DNA of 56,784 nt from Bryobacterales bacterium (GCA_028819235.1 JAPPMC010000036.1:1-56784), one strand, 5' to 3'; numbered from the stretch's first letter, positions 8,005-17,631 are shown. The notes: generated by a model not told the origin, from the sequence alone. Translations and numbers: made by a program.

Positions 8005-11000
8005 ATGATGAAGGGAAGGATGAGACTCGCCCTCGCGGTCGTAGCTGCGATGGCGCTCTCCGCAGTGCCGTCTTTCGGGCAGATCGAGTCGGCGCGCATC
8101 CAAGGAGTGGTGGGCGATGCCACCGGGGCCGTGATTCCCGGGGCGACCGTGCGGTTCGTGCATGTCGCTACCGGGCAACAGTTCGAGGTCTCGACCAGTG
8201 CAGACGGACTGTATCGCTCAATACCGCTGCGCATTGGCGAGTACCGCGTCGAATACGAGGCGGACGGATTCAAGCGATCGGTACGCTCGGGCGTCAACCT
8301 CGAGCTTCAGGAGACGGCGGTGATCGACGTCGTCCTTGAGATCGGGGATCTGACCGAGGTCGTCGACGTGACCGCCGACGCAGTGCTGCTCGAGACGACC
8401 GAGGCCACTCAAGGCCAGGTGATCAACAACCAGCGCATCGTCGACATGCCGCTGAACGGTCGCGACTACATACAGCTCGCACTTCTCTCGGCCGGTGCCA
8501 TTCGTCCGATCGGCGGACGCTTCGGGGGCTACAGTGCTGGCGGTCAGAGGACCACCCAGAACAACTACACGCTCGACGGCGTGGACAACAATGGCCTGCA
8601 GATCGCCGCACAGGGCCGCAGGGCCGAGGTCGTCAAGCCTTCCGTCGACGCCATCGAGGAATTCAAGATCTCGACCAACGCCTACAGCGCGGAGTCGGGC
8701 AGGGCGCTGGGAGGCACTGTCAATGTCTCGATCAAGTCAGGCACGAACGAGTTCCATGGGACCGTTTTCGAGTTCCTGCGCAACGATGTGCTCGACGCCA
8801 AGAACTTCTTCGACGATCCGGACTCTCCCAAGCCGCCGTTCAAGCGTAATCAGTTCGGGTACTCCGTCGGGGGCCCGATAAGGCGCAACTCGACGTTCTT
8901 CTTCACGGACTTTGAGGGCACCCGCATCCGCGAGTCGGCGACTTTCGTGGAAACCATCCCAACACAGGACCAGCTCGCCGGCAACTTCAGCGGAGTTCCG
9001 CAGACGATCTACGACCCTGCTACGTACGACAGCGCGGCCAACCTTAGGAACCCGCTTCCAAACAACACGATCCCGAGCGACCGCATCGATCCCGTGGCCC
9101 GCAGCGCGAGCGCGTACTACCCCGCTCCAAACGCGCCCGGTCTGACTCGCAACTGGCGCACGGCCGCCCCGGACAAGGAGGATGACGACAAGTGGGACGT
9201 GAGAGTGGACCAGATCATCAGTGCCGGCGACAACATCTTCGGTCGGTACAGCCAGCAGGACAGCTACGTGCCGTCACCAATCCGTTTCCCGTCCCTGCAG
9301 GACGGTGACGGCACGGAGTTCAACCATCGCGGACAGAATCTCGCGATGGGTTGGAACCACATCTTCACGCCGACGCTGATCACCACCGTGAAGCTCGGCT
9401 GGAACCGGATCTACACCAACCGGCAGGCCCTTGCGGGCAGTAACCTCAACCAAGAGCTCGGGCTGACCGGGGTCAACCAGTCCCTCAACGGTTCGGCCAG
9501 GTTCGCGATCAGCGGCATGCGCCCGATCGGGACGTCGAACTTCACGCCCAACTTGATCGACTCCCAGAACCGGCAGCTGAACATCGACACGAATTGGACG
9601 AAGGGCCGCCACAGCGTGAAGTTCGGATACTCGCTGCAGCTGCTGCAGAGCTACCTGACCAACCCGCAGCAGGAGCTGGGCCAGTTCGTGTTCAACGGGA
9701 ACTTCTCGAGGCAGACCCAGAACGTCGAGGGTGGCAGGGGAGGCCGACCGGCCGCCGACTTTCTGCTCGGCATACCGTTCCGCACGGACATCTCCAACTC
9801 CGTCTACATGAACCTTCGCTCGCCGTGGCAGCACTTCTACCTTCAGGACGAATGGCGCGTCAGCGACAGGCTCACACTCAATCTCGGCCTGCGCTACGAG
9901 CACAACATGCCTTGGTACGACAAGGACAACGGCATTTCGAACTTTGACATCGACACGGATCCGGCCAACCCGACATTCTTCCTCCCGAGCAACGACAGCA
10001 TCGCGTCGCGGGCCACGCTCGATCCGGACCTGAACAATTTTGCCCCGCGGTTCGGTTTCGCCTACAGGATCCTCGATGGCACGGTCCTCCGTGGCGGATA
10101 CGGTATCTTCTACGCGAACTACGAGGGAACCGGTGGCGGCCAGTTCTTGGAGACGAACCCGCCATTCCACATCAAGTCGCAGATCTCGACCGACAGCATC
10201 AATCCAGCCGTGCTGCTGCGCACGGGCGTGCCCGATGGCGTGGTAACCCCCGAGCGGGCCGTTGCCCTCCGTTTCTCCTCGTTCGAGCGCGACCCGCCGT
10301 GGCCCATCTCGCAGCAGTGGAACTTGAACATCCAACACTCCCTAGGCGCCAACACCGTGTGGGAGATCGGCTACTACGGAACAAAGGCACAGCACTTGGT
10401 GAACCGCATCGACGGCAACTATGCTCTGCCCGGCCCCGGCAACATCAACCCCAGGCGCCGGTACACGAGCGCGGTGTTCCCGGGCACCGACATCGTTGTC
10501 GGCCCGCTCGCCGCGATGAACCGTCACGAGTTCAACGGCAACTCCCTGTTCCACTCCTTCCAGACGCGCATCGAGCGCCGATACTCCAACGGTTTCACGC
10601 TGCTCGCGGCGCACGTGTGGTCCAAGAACATTGGGGACGTGCCCGGCTTCTCGGGTTCGGGGAATGCGCCGAACAGCGGTATCCAGAACCCCCTTAACCG
10701 TGCGGCCGAGCGCAGCCTTGACAATCAGCACCGCTCGCACAGCTTCGTCAGCAGCTACATCTATGACCTGCCGTGGGGACAGGGGCGCCGCTGGGGCAGC
10801 TCGTGGGGCGCTGCCCAGGACGCCGTGCTGGGAGGTTGGACCGTAGCCGGCATTGTCTCGATTGCTGCGGGTCGCCCGTTCGGCTTGAGGGTGCGCGGAA
10901 ATCCGGCAAACAACGGGAACTTCAGCCGCCCGAACGTGGTGGCGGGGACCAGCCCGCACCTCCCGGGAGGGCAGCGCGATCCCGAGCGGTGGTTCAACAC

Positions 11001-11274
11001 CGACGCATTCGTGCGCAACAACGACTACGAGTACGGGAACGCGGGGCGTAACATCCTGATCGGGCCCGGGGTCGCGAACTGGGACTTCGCCGTGTACAAG
11101 ACCTTCAAGATCACTGAGGGCGACATGCTGCAGTTCCGCTTCGAGAGCTTCAACTTCACGAACACCCCGATCTTCAACTTCCCCAATTCGGAGGTCGGCA
11201 ACAACAACTTCGGGCGCATCACGAGCGCGGGCCGGCCGCGCAACCTGCAGTTCGGCCTGAAGCTTATCTTCTGA
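8005..11274 (+). CDS. Oar-like TonB-dependent receptor
   Basis: This 1089-residue outer-membrane receptor has a signal peptide (residues 1-26, MMKGRMRLALAVV core, SFG before Gln). A carboxypeptidase-regulatory-like domain follows (GVVGDATGAVIPGATV, then EYRVEYEADGFKR). The plug carries the signature MPLNGRDYIQL, LDGVDNNGLQ and IEEFKISTNAYSAESGR, then IKSGTNEFHGTVFEFLRND. The barrel ends LQFGLKLIF. The ATG at 8005 has a strong CAGGAGG site 7 nt upstream. It stands alone, with a hairpin before it and a probable terminator after it. It is more typical of the family than the first receptor, which has a diverged plug. The substrate is unknown; the converging sugar-type oxidoreductase does not by itself prove a carbohydrate ligand. 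Confidence 0.93.
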   Translation: MMKGRMRLALAVVAAMALSAVPSFGQIESARIQGVVGDATGAVIPGATVRFVHVATGQQFEVSTSADGLYRSIPLRIGEYRVEYEADGFKRSVRSGVNLELQETAVIDVVLEIGDLTEVVDVTADAVLLETTEATQGQVINNQRIVDMPLNGRDYIQLALLSAGAIRPIGGRFGGYSAGGQRTTQNNYTLDGVDNNGLQIAAQGRRAEVVKPSVDAIEEFKISTNAYSAESGRALGGTVNVSIKSGTNEFHGTVFEFLRNDVLDAKNFFDDPDSPKPPFKRNQFGYSVGGPIRRNSTFFFTDFEGTRIRESATFVETIPTQDQLAGNFSGVPQTIYDPATYDSAANLRNPLPNNTIPSDRIDPVARSASAYYPAPNAPGLTRNWRTAAPDKEDDDKWDVRVDQIISAGDNIFGRYSQQDSYVPSPIRFPSLQDGDGTEFNHRGQNLAMGWNHIFTPTLITTVKLGWNRIYTNRQALAGSNLNQELGLTGVNQSLNGSARFAISGMRPIGTSNFTPNLIDSQNRQLNIDTNWTKGRHSVKFGYSLQLLQSYLTNPQQELGQFVFNGNFSRQTQNVEGGRGGRPAADFLLGIPFRTDISNSVYMNLRSPWQHFYLQDEWRVSDRLTLNLGLRYEHNMPWYDKDNGISNFDIDTDPANPTFFLPSNDSIASRATLDPDLNNFAPRFGFAYRILDGTVLRGGYGIFYANYEGTGGGQFLETNPPFHIKSQISTDSINPAVLLRTGVPDGVVTPERAVALRFSSFERDPPWPISQQWNLNIQHSLGANTVWEIGYYGTKAQHLVNRIDGNYALPGPGNINPRRRYTSAVFPGTDIVVGPLAAMNRHEFNGNSLFHSFQTRIERRYSNGFTLLAAHVWSKNIGDVPGFSGSGNAPNSGIQNPLNRAAERSLDNQHRSHSFVSSYIYDLPWGQGRRWGSSWGAAQDAVLGGWTVAGIVSIAAGRPFGLRVRGNPANNGNFSRPNVVAGTSPHLPGGQRDPERWFNTDAFVRNNDYEYGNAGRNILIGPGVANWDFAVYKTFKITEGDMLQFRFESFNFTNTPIFNFPNSEVGNNNFGRITSAGRPRNLQFGLKLIF

Positions 11275-11297
11275 GGCCGGTCAACGCCAGCCAGCCA

Positions 11298-11328
11298 GCG
11301 GCCCCTGGACCTTGGGTTCGGGGGCCGC
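11298..11328. terminator. Bidirectional terminator candidate after the second receptor
   Basis: GCGGCCCC (11298-11305) pairs perfectly with GGGGCCGC (11321-11328) over a 15-nt loop in the 74-bp gap between convergent genes. The short tail after it on the plus strand is only weakly T-rich. Position and symmetry favour termination for both neighbours. Confidence 0.55.
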
Positions 11329-11348
11329 AACTGTTTCGGGCGGCCCGA

Positions 11349-12752
11349 CTACAGGCTGATTGCGTCCCAAGGCTTGCGAGCCTTGCGGCCGAGCATTCGG
11401 GAGGCTTCCGCATCGTTGACGAAGTCCTCCCGGTCGGCATCCCAACCAAGCTTGCGGCCGGCTTGGTAGGCAATGTTCCCGAGGTGGGCCACCAGTGAGG
11501 ACCGATGGCCAGTGGCGGCGTCGCAGCGCGGCGCCTCCCCGTCGCGAACGCAGCGGACAAAGTGCTCCGCGTGCAGTGCGGAAGGTTCCGCGCCCGACTT
11601 GCTCGTTCGCTCTAGCTTGCTCGGGGAGAAGGGCGCTCCGCCCGCGAGCGAACCGCCGTACGCACCGCTCTCGGGGATGATCTCGTAACCCAGCCGGTCT
11701 GCGATGAGCGTGCCGTTGCTTCCGTAGAAGGCCATTCCGTTGGGCCTGTTCTCGGGCCCGCGCGCGCCGTGCAGGGGCATGCCCGGCGTGAGTCGGCCGA
11801 TGCTGCCGAACGAGTTCGTATTGCAGGTTTCGTAGCTGAGGATGAACCCTGGGTACTCAAACGTCACTTGCAGCAGATCGGGCTGGTCGCCCGTCCCGCC
11901 CACCGCGAATCTTCCTCCGGTGGCCACTACCGACGTTGGGGCCTCCTTGCCCATGATCTGGTGGACCGTGTCGAACCTGTGCGTGCCGAAGTCCGTGATC
12001 CAGCCGCCGGCATAGTCGTAGAAGAACCGGTACGTCCTCAGAAAGCGCATCTTGTTGAAGGGCACCCACGGTGCCGGGCCAAGGTAGAAGTCCCAGTCCA
12101 AGCCTTCCGGAGGGTCGGAATCGGGAGTCCGACCCGGACCGACGGGCATCAGGTTGGCGTAGTTCCAGACCCGCACGAAGTGCACGTCGCTCAGCGTCCC
12201 CCCCTGCACGAGTTCCGCGGCCTCCTCAAAGTGTGCGGCGGAGCGATGCTGCGTGCCGGTCAAAAAAACCGCCTTGGACTCCGTCGCAGCCTTGACCATT
12301 GCCTTGCCTTCAAGCACGTTGTGGCCCAGCGGCTTCTCGACATAGACGTGCTTGCCCGCACGAATCGCATCCACAGCCGGAAGTGCGTGCCAATGGTCGG
12401 GCGTTGCGATGTGCACGGCGTCAACTTCCGGGTCGTCAACGACTCGCCGGTAGTCCCGACCCGTCTTGCCCCTTCCGCCCGCCAGCGCCTCGCGGGCCGA
12501 CTTCGCCTGGACGTCGTAGACGTCGCAGAAATAGGTGTACTCGACGCCGTCCACCGCCGCGATACTGCTTGCGACGCTGCGCCCTCGGCCCCCGCAGCCC
12601 ACCAGCGCCACGCGCAGCCTCGAGTTGGCTCCCACCACCCGGGACGCAGACACCGCGGTCAGCGTTGCGGCGCCGGCCGTCCGCAAGAAGTTGCGCCGCT
12701 TGATGGAATGCTCGGCGACTGAGCCGGACCGTGGGACTTGGGGGTCTGGCAT
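11349..12752 (-). CDS. Gfo/Idh/MocA-family oxidoreductase with Tat signal
   Basis: This 467-residue NAD(P)-dependent oxidoreductase begins with a twin-arginine leader: SIKRRNFLRTAGAATLTA at about 16-33 is a Tat motif, so it is probably exported folded. The Rossmann motif is VALVGCGGRGR. The family signature GKHVYVEKPLGHN contains the catalytic Lys of EKP, preceded by HIATPDHWHALPA. The C-terminal part (WITDFGTHRFDTVHQIMG, HAEHFVRCVRDGEAPRCD) matches secreted members common in Acidobacteriota and Planctomycetota, which act on sugars or cyclitols. The start at 12752 lies 6 nt from a TAACAT box and has no clear RBS, so it may be leaderless. The exact substrate is unknown. Confidence 0.87.
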   Translation of the reverse strand: MPDPQVPRSGSVAEHSIKRRNFLRTAGAATLTAVSASRVVGANSRLRVALVGCGGRGRSVASSIAAVDGVEYTYFCDVYDVQAKSAREALAGGRGKTGRDYRRVVDDPEVDAVHIATPDHWHALPAVDAIRAGKHVYVEKPLGHNVLEGKAMVKAATESKAVFLTGTQHRSAAHFEEAAELVQGGTLSDVHFVRVWNYANLMPVGPGRTPDSDPPEGLDWDFYLGPAPWVPFNKMRFLRTYRFFYDYAGGWITDFGTHRFDTVHQIMGKEAPTSVVATGGRFAVGGTGDQPDLLQVTFEYPGFILSYETCNTNSFGSIGRLTPGMPLHGARGPENRPNGMAFYGSNGTLIADRLGYEIIPESGAYGGSLAGGAPFSPSKLERTSKSGAEPSALHAEHFVRCVRDGEAPRCDAATGHRSSLVAHLGNIAYQAGRKLGWDADREDFVNDAEASRMLGRKARKPWDAISL

Positions 12753-12868
12753 CCCTTAATGTTAGTCGCGCGCTCCTCTGCGGCGACCGAGGTCTGCATC
12801 TGGAGCCACTGTGGGCGACGGCACATTGCGGTGAGTGCGAGACGGTGCCCTCGGCGGGCGGTCGCCCT

Positions 12869-14044
12869 TTACGTGAACGCGGGAATCCCCGTCACGTGTG
12901 CCCCGAGGACCAAGGTGTGAATATTGTGCGTCCCCTCATAGGTCTTGACGGTCTCGAGGTTGCACATGTGGCGGAAGATCGGATATTCGTCGGTGATTCC
13001 GTTGGCGCCCAGCAGGTCGCGGGCCCGCCTGGCGACTTCGAGTGCCATCTCGGAATTGCTGCGCTTGATCATTGAGACGTGCACGTGGCTGAGCTTCCCC
13101 GCATCCTTGAGGCGCGAGGCGTGGAGCGTGACGAACTGAGCCTTGGTGATCTCGGTGATCATCCATGCCAGTTCCGCCTGCACCAGCTGGTGCGAGGCGA
13201 TCGGCCGATCGCCGAACTGCTTGCGCAGGATGGTGTACTGGCGTGCGCAGTCGTAGCAGGCCATCGCCGCCCCGATGGTGCCCCACGCAATCCCTAGGCG
13301 GGCGTTGGTCAGGCAACCCAAGGCAGATTTCAGCCCGCGGGCGGAAGGCAGCGTATTCGAGGCCGGGATTCTCACGTTGGACAGCCCGATGCTGGAGGTA
13401 GTTGAGGCCCGCATCGAGAGCTTGTTGTGCAGGTCAACAGCCGTGAACCCGGGTCGGTCGGTCTCCACCAAGAAGCCTTGGATCTTGTCGCTCGCATCGA
13501 GCTTCGCCCACACGACCGCTACGTCGGCGAGGCTGCCGTTGGTGATCCAAGTCTTCTCCCCGTTGAGCACGTAGCTGTCACCGTCACGCACGGCCCGTGT
13601 CAGCATCCCGGAAGGATTCGAGCCGAAGTTCGGCTCCGTCAGCGCGAAACATCCCATGGCCTCGCCGCGCTGCATCGCAGGCAGCCAGCGGTCCTTCTGC
13701 TCGTCAGACCCATAAGAGTGGATCGCGAACATGGTGAGGCTGCTCTGGACGGATACGAAGCTCCGCAGGGCGGTATCGCCGCGCTCCAGCTCCTGCATGA
13801 CCAGCCCGTACTCCACCTCGCTGAGGCCCGCGCAGCCGTACCCGCCCAAGTTGGCGCCAAAGAAGCCGAGGTCGGCGATCGGGCGGGTGAGCTCGGTTGG
13901 GAACGTGCCCTCGCGGAAGTGCCGAGTGATCACGGGGATAAAGCGGTCCTCGACGAACTGGCGGGCAGTCCGGCGCACCAAGAGCTCTTCCTCGCTGAGA
14001 AGCGAGTCGAATCGCATGAAGTCCACGCCCCGAAATGGAAACAC
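12869..14044 (-). CDS. Acyl-CoA dehydrogenase, glutaryl-CoA dehydrogenase type
   Basis: This flavoprotein of 391 residues has the acyl-CoA dehydrogenase fold: FAD-binding signatures CFALTEPNFGSNPSGM and VLNGEKTWITNGSLAD, then FGDRPIASHQLVQAELA. The catalytic base region TYEGTHNIHTLVLGAHVTGIPAF closely follows glutaryl-CoA dehydrogenases, which oxidise and decarboxylate glutaryl-CoA to crotonyl-CoA in lysine and tryptophan breakdown. GTG at 14044 was chosen because it has GGAGG 5 nt upstream (14050-14054 on the minus strand) and gives the family-like start FPFRGVDF. A later ATG at 14017 is the alternative, and the frame upstream of 14044 is not coding. It may instead accept a related short-chain acyl-CoA. 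It is divergent from sir2. Confidence 0.88.
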   Translation of the reverse strand: MFPFRGVDFMRFDSLLSEEELLVRRTARQFVEDRFIPVITRHFREGTFPTELTRPIADLGFFGANLGGYGCAGLSEVEYGLVMQELERGDTALRSFVSVQSSLTMFAIHSYGSDEQKDRWLPAMQRGEAMGCFALTEPNFGSNPSGMLTRAVRDGDSYVLNGEKTWITNGSLADVAVVWAKLDASDKIQGFLVETDRPGFTAVDLHNKLSMRASTTSSIGLSNVRIPASNTLPSARGLKSALGCLTNARLGIAWGTIGAAMACYDCARQYTILRKQFGDRPIASHQLVQAELAWMITEITKAQFVTLHASRLKDAGKLSHVHVSMIKRSNSEMALEVARRARDLLGANGITDEYPIFRHMCNLETVKTYEGTHNIHTLVLGAHVTGIPAFT

Positions 14045-14113
14045 CCGTTCCTCCGAATGCAACCATCCTAGCCCGTCGCGCTTGGGCGATTGGACGCGTG
14101 CTAGTATTCCGCC
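14045..14113. promoter_or_regulatory. Divergent promoters, acyl-CoA dehydrogenase / sir2
   Basis: On the plus strand TAGTAT (14102-14107) ends 6 nt before the sir2 GTG, with no room for a Shine-Dalgarno site, so the sir2 message should be leaderless. On the minus strand the dehydrogenase has a true SD and a TAGGAT-like box about 22 nt further upstream. The two divergent genes thus appear to use different initiation modes. Confidence 0.45.
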
Positions 14114-14860
14114 GTGGACCTGCAGACTGTTCAAGCGTGGGTCACCGGCGCTCGACGCATCGTGGGCTTCACCGGGGCAGGGATCTCCACGGAATCCGGA
14201 ATCCCGGACTTTCGGAGCCCCGATGGGGTGTGGGCGCGCAATCGAATGGTCGACTTCGAGGAGTTCCTGACCTCCGAGGAGGGCAGGGTAGAGTACTGGC
14301 GGCAGAAGGTCGAGGCTTGGCCGGCCATGCGCGCCGCGCGCCCCAATGCGGGCCACGCCGCATTCGTGCGCTTGCACAGTCTGGGCAAGCTCTCCGCGCT
14401 GATCACGCAGAACATCGATGGACTGCACCAGACCTCCGGCCTGCCACGGCAAGCCGTCCTGGAACTCCACGGCACGACAACTGAGGCCGCATGCCTCTCT
14501 TGCGGGGACCGCATCACGTCTGACGAGGCCTGCGACCGGGTGGAGGCGGGCGAGCGCGCTCCCCGCTGCCGCAAGTGCGGCGGCTTTCTCAAGCCGGCCA
14601 CGATCTCATTCGGGCAGCCGCTGTCATCTGACGTCCTCCGCCGGGCACAGAGCGAAGCGGAGAGCTGCGACCTGCTGTTGGCAGTCGGCTCGTCATTGGT
14701 TGTCGAGCCGGCTGCGTCGATCCCGCGGGTCGCGAAGTACAACGGTGCGCGCCTGGTGATCGTCAACCGGGAGCCCACGCCCGTGGACGGGATCGCCGAT
14801 GCGGTCGTCAGGGGTGAGATTGGCGACGTTCTGCCCGCCATCGTCGGGCAGGAGTCCTAA
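14114..14860 (+). CDS. Sir2-family NAD-dependent protein deacylase
   Basis: This sirtuin of 248 residues removes acyl groups from protein lysines using NAD. GAGIST (21-26) and GIPDFRS (29-35) bind NAD, TQNIDGLHQ (98-106) lines the pocket, and catalytic His119 sits in LELHGTT. The four zinc Cys are at 127, 130, 152 and 155. SFGQPL and AVGSSLVVEPAA complete the Rossmann part. It starts with GTG at 14114, directly after a -10 box. The downstream mutM starts 25 nt after the stop, so the three plus-strand genes may form a unit. The Tyr/Arg pair that marks desuccinylases of the CobB/SIRT5 class is not evident, so plain deacetylase activity is likely. Confidence 0.9.
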   Translation: MDLQTVQAWVTGARRIVGFTGAGISTESGIPDFRSPDGVWARNRMVDFEEFLTSEEGRVEYWRQKVEAWPAMRAARPNAGHAAFVRLHSLGKLSALITQNIDGLHQTSGLPRQAVLELHGTTTEAACLSCGDRITSDEACDRVEAGERAPRCRKCGGFLKPATISFGQPLSSDVLRRAQSEAESCDLLLAVGSSLVVEPAASIPRVAKYNGARLVIVNREPTPVDGIADAVVRGEIGDVLPAIVGQES

Positions 14861-14885
14861 GGCCACCCGGCCCAGCAGCCAGGAA

Positions 14886-15704
14886 ATGCCAGAGCTCCCA
14901 GAAGTCGAAACGGTCCGGCGCACGCTGGCCCCCCATATCGAGGGCCGCCGGATCGAGACAGTCGTGTTCCACTGGGCGCGCACCTGCGTCGGAGACCCTG
15001 CCGCCACTGCGGAGCGTTTGGCCGGCCAGCGTATCGAATCGTTGGACCGTCGGGGCAAGTATCTGCTGTTCCGGCTGAGGAAAGGCGGGAAGAAGTCTTA
15101 CCTGACCGTCCACCTGCGCATGACGGGCAACTTGCTGCTGAATGGCGAGCCGGGCCCCTATACGAGAGCGGAGATGCTGCTCTCGGGCGGTTCCACCGTC
15201 GAATTCAACGATGTCCGCAAGTTTGGGAAGTGGGAATGGTCCCCCAGCCTGCCGGAGCGCTTGGAGCGGCTTGGGCCGGAGCCGCTCGAGATCTCGTCAT
15301 CCGAATTCTTGGCGCGGCTCGGGAAGCGGACGATGCGGCTGAAGCCCCTGCTGCTGGATCAAGGATTCCTGCGCGGACTCGGCAACATCTATGCCGATGA
15401 GGCGCTGTTCCGCGCGCGCCTGCATCCCGAGGTGCCTGCATCGAGTGTCGGCCCGCGCAAGGCGCGGGCGCTGCACGGCGCGATCCAGAGGGTTCTGACG
15501 GAGGCCATCGAGGCCGGCGGCTCCAGCATCTCGAACTACGTCGACGGACGGGGGTCACGCGGCTACTTCCAGCTGCGGACCCAAGTCTACGGCAAGCATG
15601 GCACTCCCTGTGTACGTTGTGGGACGGCTTTGCGGCGCATTGTCTTGGCGCAGCGGGGAACTCACTATTGCCCCCGCTGCCAGCGTCGGAGGGGGAGACC
15701 ATGA
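14886..15704 (+). CDS. mutM: Formamidopyrimidine-DNA glycosylase
   Basis: This bifunctional DNA glycosylase/AP lyase (272 residues) excises 8-oxoguanine and formamidopyrimidines. After Met removal the N-terminus is PELPEVETVRRTL: Pro is the Schiff-base nucleophile and Glu the general acid. LRMTGNL, DVRKFGKW and LLLDQGFLRGLGNIYADEALF (helix-two-turn-helix) are present. A C-terminal zinc finger has CVRCGTALRR and YCPRCQRRR. The length is standard. The start at 14886 was chosen because the catalytic Pro must follow Met; the open frame continues upstream without meaning. The last 4 nt overlap the next gene (ATGA), which indicates translational coupling. Confidence 0.95.
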   Translation: MPELPEVETVRRTLAPHIEGRRIETVVFHWARTCVGDPAATAERLAGQRIESLDRRGKYLLFRLRKGGKKSYLTVHLRMTGNLLLNGEPGPYTRAEMLLSGGSTVEFNDVRKFGKWEWSPSLPERLERLGPEPLEISSSEFLARLGKRTMRLKPLLLDQGFLRGLGNIYADEALFRARLHPEVPASSVGPRKARALHGAIQRVLTEAIEAGGSSISNYVDGRGSRGYFQLRTQVYGKHGTPCVRCGTALRRIVLAQRGTHYCPRCQRRRGRP

Positions 15705-16810
15705 GGCTCTCGCGGATCAAGCTCCGCCAGATCCGGATGCCGCTGGTACTGCCCTTTGAGACCAGCTTCGGGAAGACCACGCATCGGCGAATCCTGCTGG
15801 TGGAGGTGGAAGATTCCGACGGGGCCGTCGGCTGGGGTGAGGTCACCTGCGGCGAGCGTCCGTTCTACAACGAGGAGTGGGTGGACTCGGCGTGGCTGGT
15901 TCTGACGGAGTTCGCTGCTCCCCAGGTGCTGGGAGTGCAGGTCCCCTCCGCTCGAGCGGTTGCAGGACTTACAAGCGCCGTTCGGGGCCACAGGATGGCG
16001 CTGGGAGGCTTGGAGGCGGCGTGCTGGGAGTTGGAAGCGCGCAAGCTGGGGCGCCCGCTCTGGCGCCACGTCGGCGGAACGCGCCGCCGGATCCAGTGCG
16101 GGGTGTCGATCGGAATACAAGCCTCGCTCGACAGGCTCTTGGGACTCGTCGACCGGGAGGTTCGCGCTGGCTACCGGCGGATCAAGATCAAGATCAAGCC
16201 CGGCTGGGACGTCGAAGTCGTGAGGGAGGTGCGCCGGCGCTTTCCCAAGATCCCGCTGATGGCGGACGCGAACTCTGCTTACACGCTCGCCGACGCCCCG
16301 CACTTGGCGGCGTTGGACGACTTTGGGCTGATGATGCTGGAGCAGCCGCTGCGGCACGATGACCTGATCGACCACGCGGAGCTGCAGCGGCGCCTGAGGA
16401 CTCCGATCTGTCTCGACGAGTGCATTCGCAGCGACCGGCACGCGGAGCAGGCCATCCGCATCCAAGCCTGCCAAGTGATCAACATCAAGCTGGGCCGTGT
16501 GGGAGGGTTCGGAGGGGCACTGAAGGTCCACAGCGTGTGCCGTGAGGCCGGCATTCCTGTCTGGTGCGGGGGGATGCTGGAGTCGGGGATCGGCCGAGCC
16601 CACAACATCGCGCTCTCGACGCTGGAGGGCTTTGTCCTGCCGGGAGACGTATCGGCGTCGAAGCGCTACTGGTCCAGGGACGTCATCAGCCCGGCGGTGG
16701 AGGTCGACTCCCAAGGTACGATCGTCCCTCCCGGCGGGCCCGGGCTGGGCTATGGGCTTGATGTCGACCGAATCGAAAGCCTGACCGACCGATTCCAGGA
16801 GTTGACCTGA
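15701..16810 (+). CDS. menC: Enolase-superfamily enzyme, o-succinylbenzoate synthase / N-acylamino acid racemase type
   Basis: This 369-residue enolase-superfamily enzyme has a capping domain (PLVLPFETSFGKTTHR) and a TIM barrel with the catalytic set: KIKIKPG (the K-x-K acid/base pair), metal ligands in ADANSAY, LEQPL and LDECI, and the opposite Lys in INIKLGRVGG. WCGGMLESGIGRAHN is characteristic of the OSBS/NSAR branch. It would dehydrate SHCHC to o-succinylbenzoate in menaquinone synthesis; racemisation of N-acyl amino acids is the known alternative in this branch. It is coupled to mutM by a 4-nt overlap and its stop is 1 bp from the convergent phosphatase. No other men gene is visible, so the menaquinone role is inferred. 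Confidence 0.82.
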   Translation: MRLSRIKLRQIRMPLVLPFETSFGKTTHRRILLVEVEDSDGAVGWGEVTCGERPFYNEEWVDSAWLVLTEFAAPQVLGVQVPSARAVAGLTSAVRGHRMALGGLEAACWELEARKLGRPLWRHVGGTRRRIQCGVSIGIQASLDRLLGLVDREVRAGYRRIKIKIKPGWDVEVVREVRRRFPKIPLMADANSAYTLADAPHLAALDDFGLMMLEQPLRHDDLIDHAELQRRLRTPICLDECIRSDRHAEQAIRIQACQVINIKLGRVGGFGGALKVHSVCREAGIPVWCGGMLESGIGRAHNIALSTLEGFVLPGDVSASKRYWSRDVISPAVEVDSQGTIVPPGGPGLGYGLDVDRIESLTDRFQELT

Positions 16811-16811
16811 T

Positions 16812-17543
16812 TCAGGTGCGTGATTCGGAGTTGCCGTGACCGACAAGCACGACCGTGACGTTGTCGGGCGCCCCCTCGCCCAGCGCCTCGTCAATCAGCT
16901 CGAGGGCCTTCTCTTCTAGCGTCCCCTTCGTGCCGAGCACTCGCGAGATCCTCTCGGAGGGCACGAATCCGTGCAGGCCGTCGCTGCTCAGCAGCAATAT
17001 GTCACCGGGCTCGAAATCCCACCGAATCCTGTCCGCATTGACCGTGCTCTCGGCCCCGACGGCCTTGGTGAGCATGTGCCGCATCGGGTGGTTCCGGAAC
17101 TCCTCCTCACTGCGCCCTGTGCCCTCGGCTAGATCCCGCACCCAGGTGTGATCGCTGGTTAGACGCTCCAGTCGCCCCTCGCGGAACCGGTACGCCCGGC
17201 TGTCTCCTGCGTTGACGATGTCCACGGCATGCCCATGCAGAAGCGCCGCCGTGATGGTCGTGCCCATACCGTCAAGAGCGATGTCGTTCTCCGACTCGTA
17301 CCAGATGCGCCTGTTTGCGAGCTCGACTGCGTCATAGATGGTTTGCGCGCAGAGGTCCTCGCCCGCCTCGCGCGCGGCGTCCACGACCGTCGAGACCGTC
17401 AGCCGGGAGGCGCGCTCGCCGCCGGCGGCTCCGCCCAGCCCGTCCGCGACCACGAACAGGCCCAGATCCGGCAGCGTGTCGCAGCAGTCCTCGTTGTTGG
17501 CGCGGACCAGACCGACGTGTGTAGCTGAGCTGCACTCGTACAT
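16812..17543 (-). CDS. PP2C-family serine/threonine protein phosphatase
   Basis: This 243-residue cytoplasmic phosphatase dephosphorylates Ser/Thr residues with two metal ions. GLVRANNED (11-19) and VADGLGG (32-38, metal-binding Asp34) open the domain. GTTITAALL, VNAGDSRAYRFREG, LTSDHTWV, LLLSSDGLHGF and the final APDNVTVVLV are the standard motifs. The length matches stand-alone PP2C domains that usually counteract a Hanks-type kinase; no kinase is in this window. The start at 17543 was chosen because the domain begins immediately. A TATCAT box lies roughly 16 nt upstream. It probably follows the ygfZ-like gene on the same strand. Confidence 0.88.
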   Translation of the reverse strand: MYECSSATHVGLVRANNEDCCDTLPDLGLFVVADGLGGAAGGERASRLTVSTVVDAAREAGEDLCAQTIYDAVELANRRIWYESENDIALDGMGTTITAALLHGHAVDIVNAGDSRAYRFREGRLERLTSDHTWVRDLAEGTGRSEEEFRNHPMRHMLTKAVGAESTVNADRIRWDFEPGDILLLSSDGLHGFVPSERISRVLGTKGTLEEKALELIDEALGEGAPDNVTVVLVGHGNSESRT

Positions 17544-17631
17544 GGGCGGGTCTGCCGTAATGATAGCGCCGAGTTCCAGCGTCCCCGATTCGCGGGCTGC
17601 CGCGATGGCGACGCCGAGCAAGCCCGCAAAC

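Noticed and set aside
9274..10338. Minus-strand frame of 354 codons in the second receptor
   Set aside because: Antisense shadow without domain evidence.
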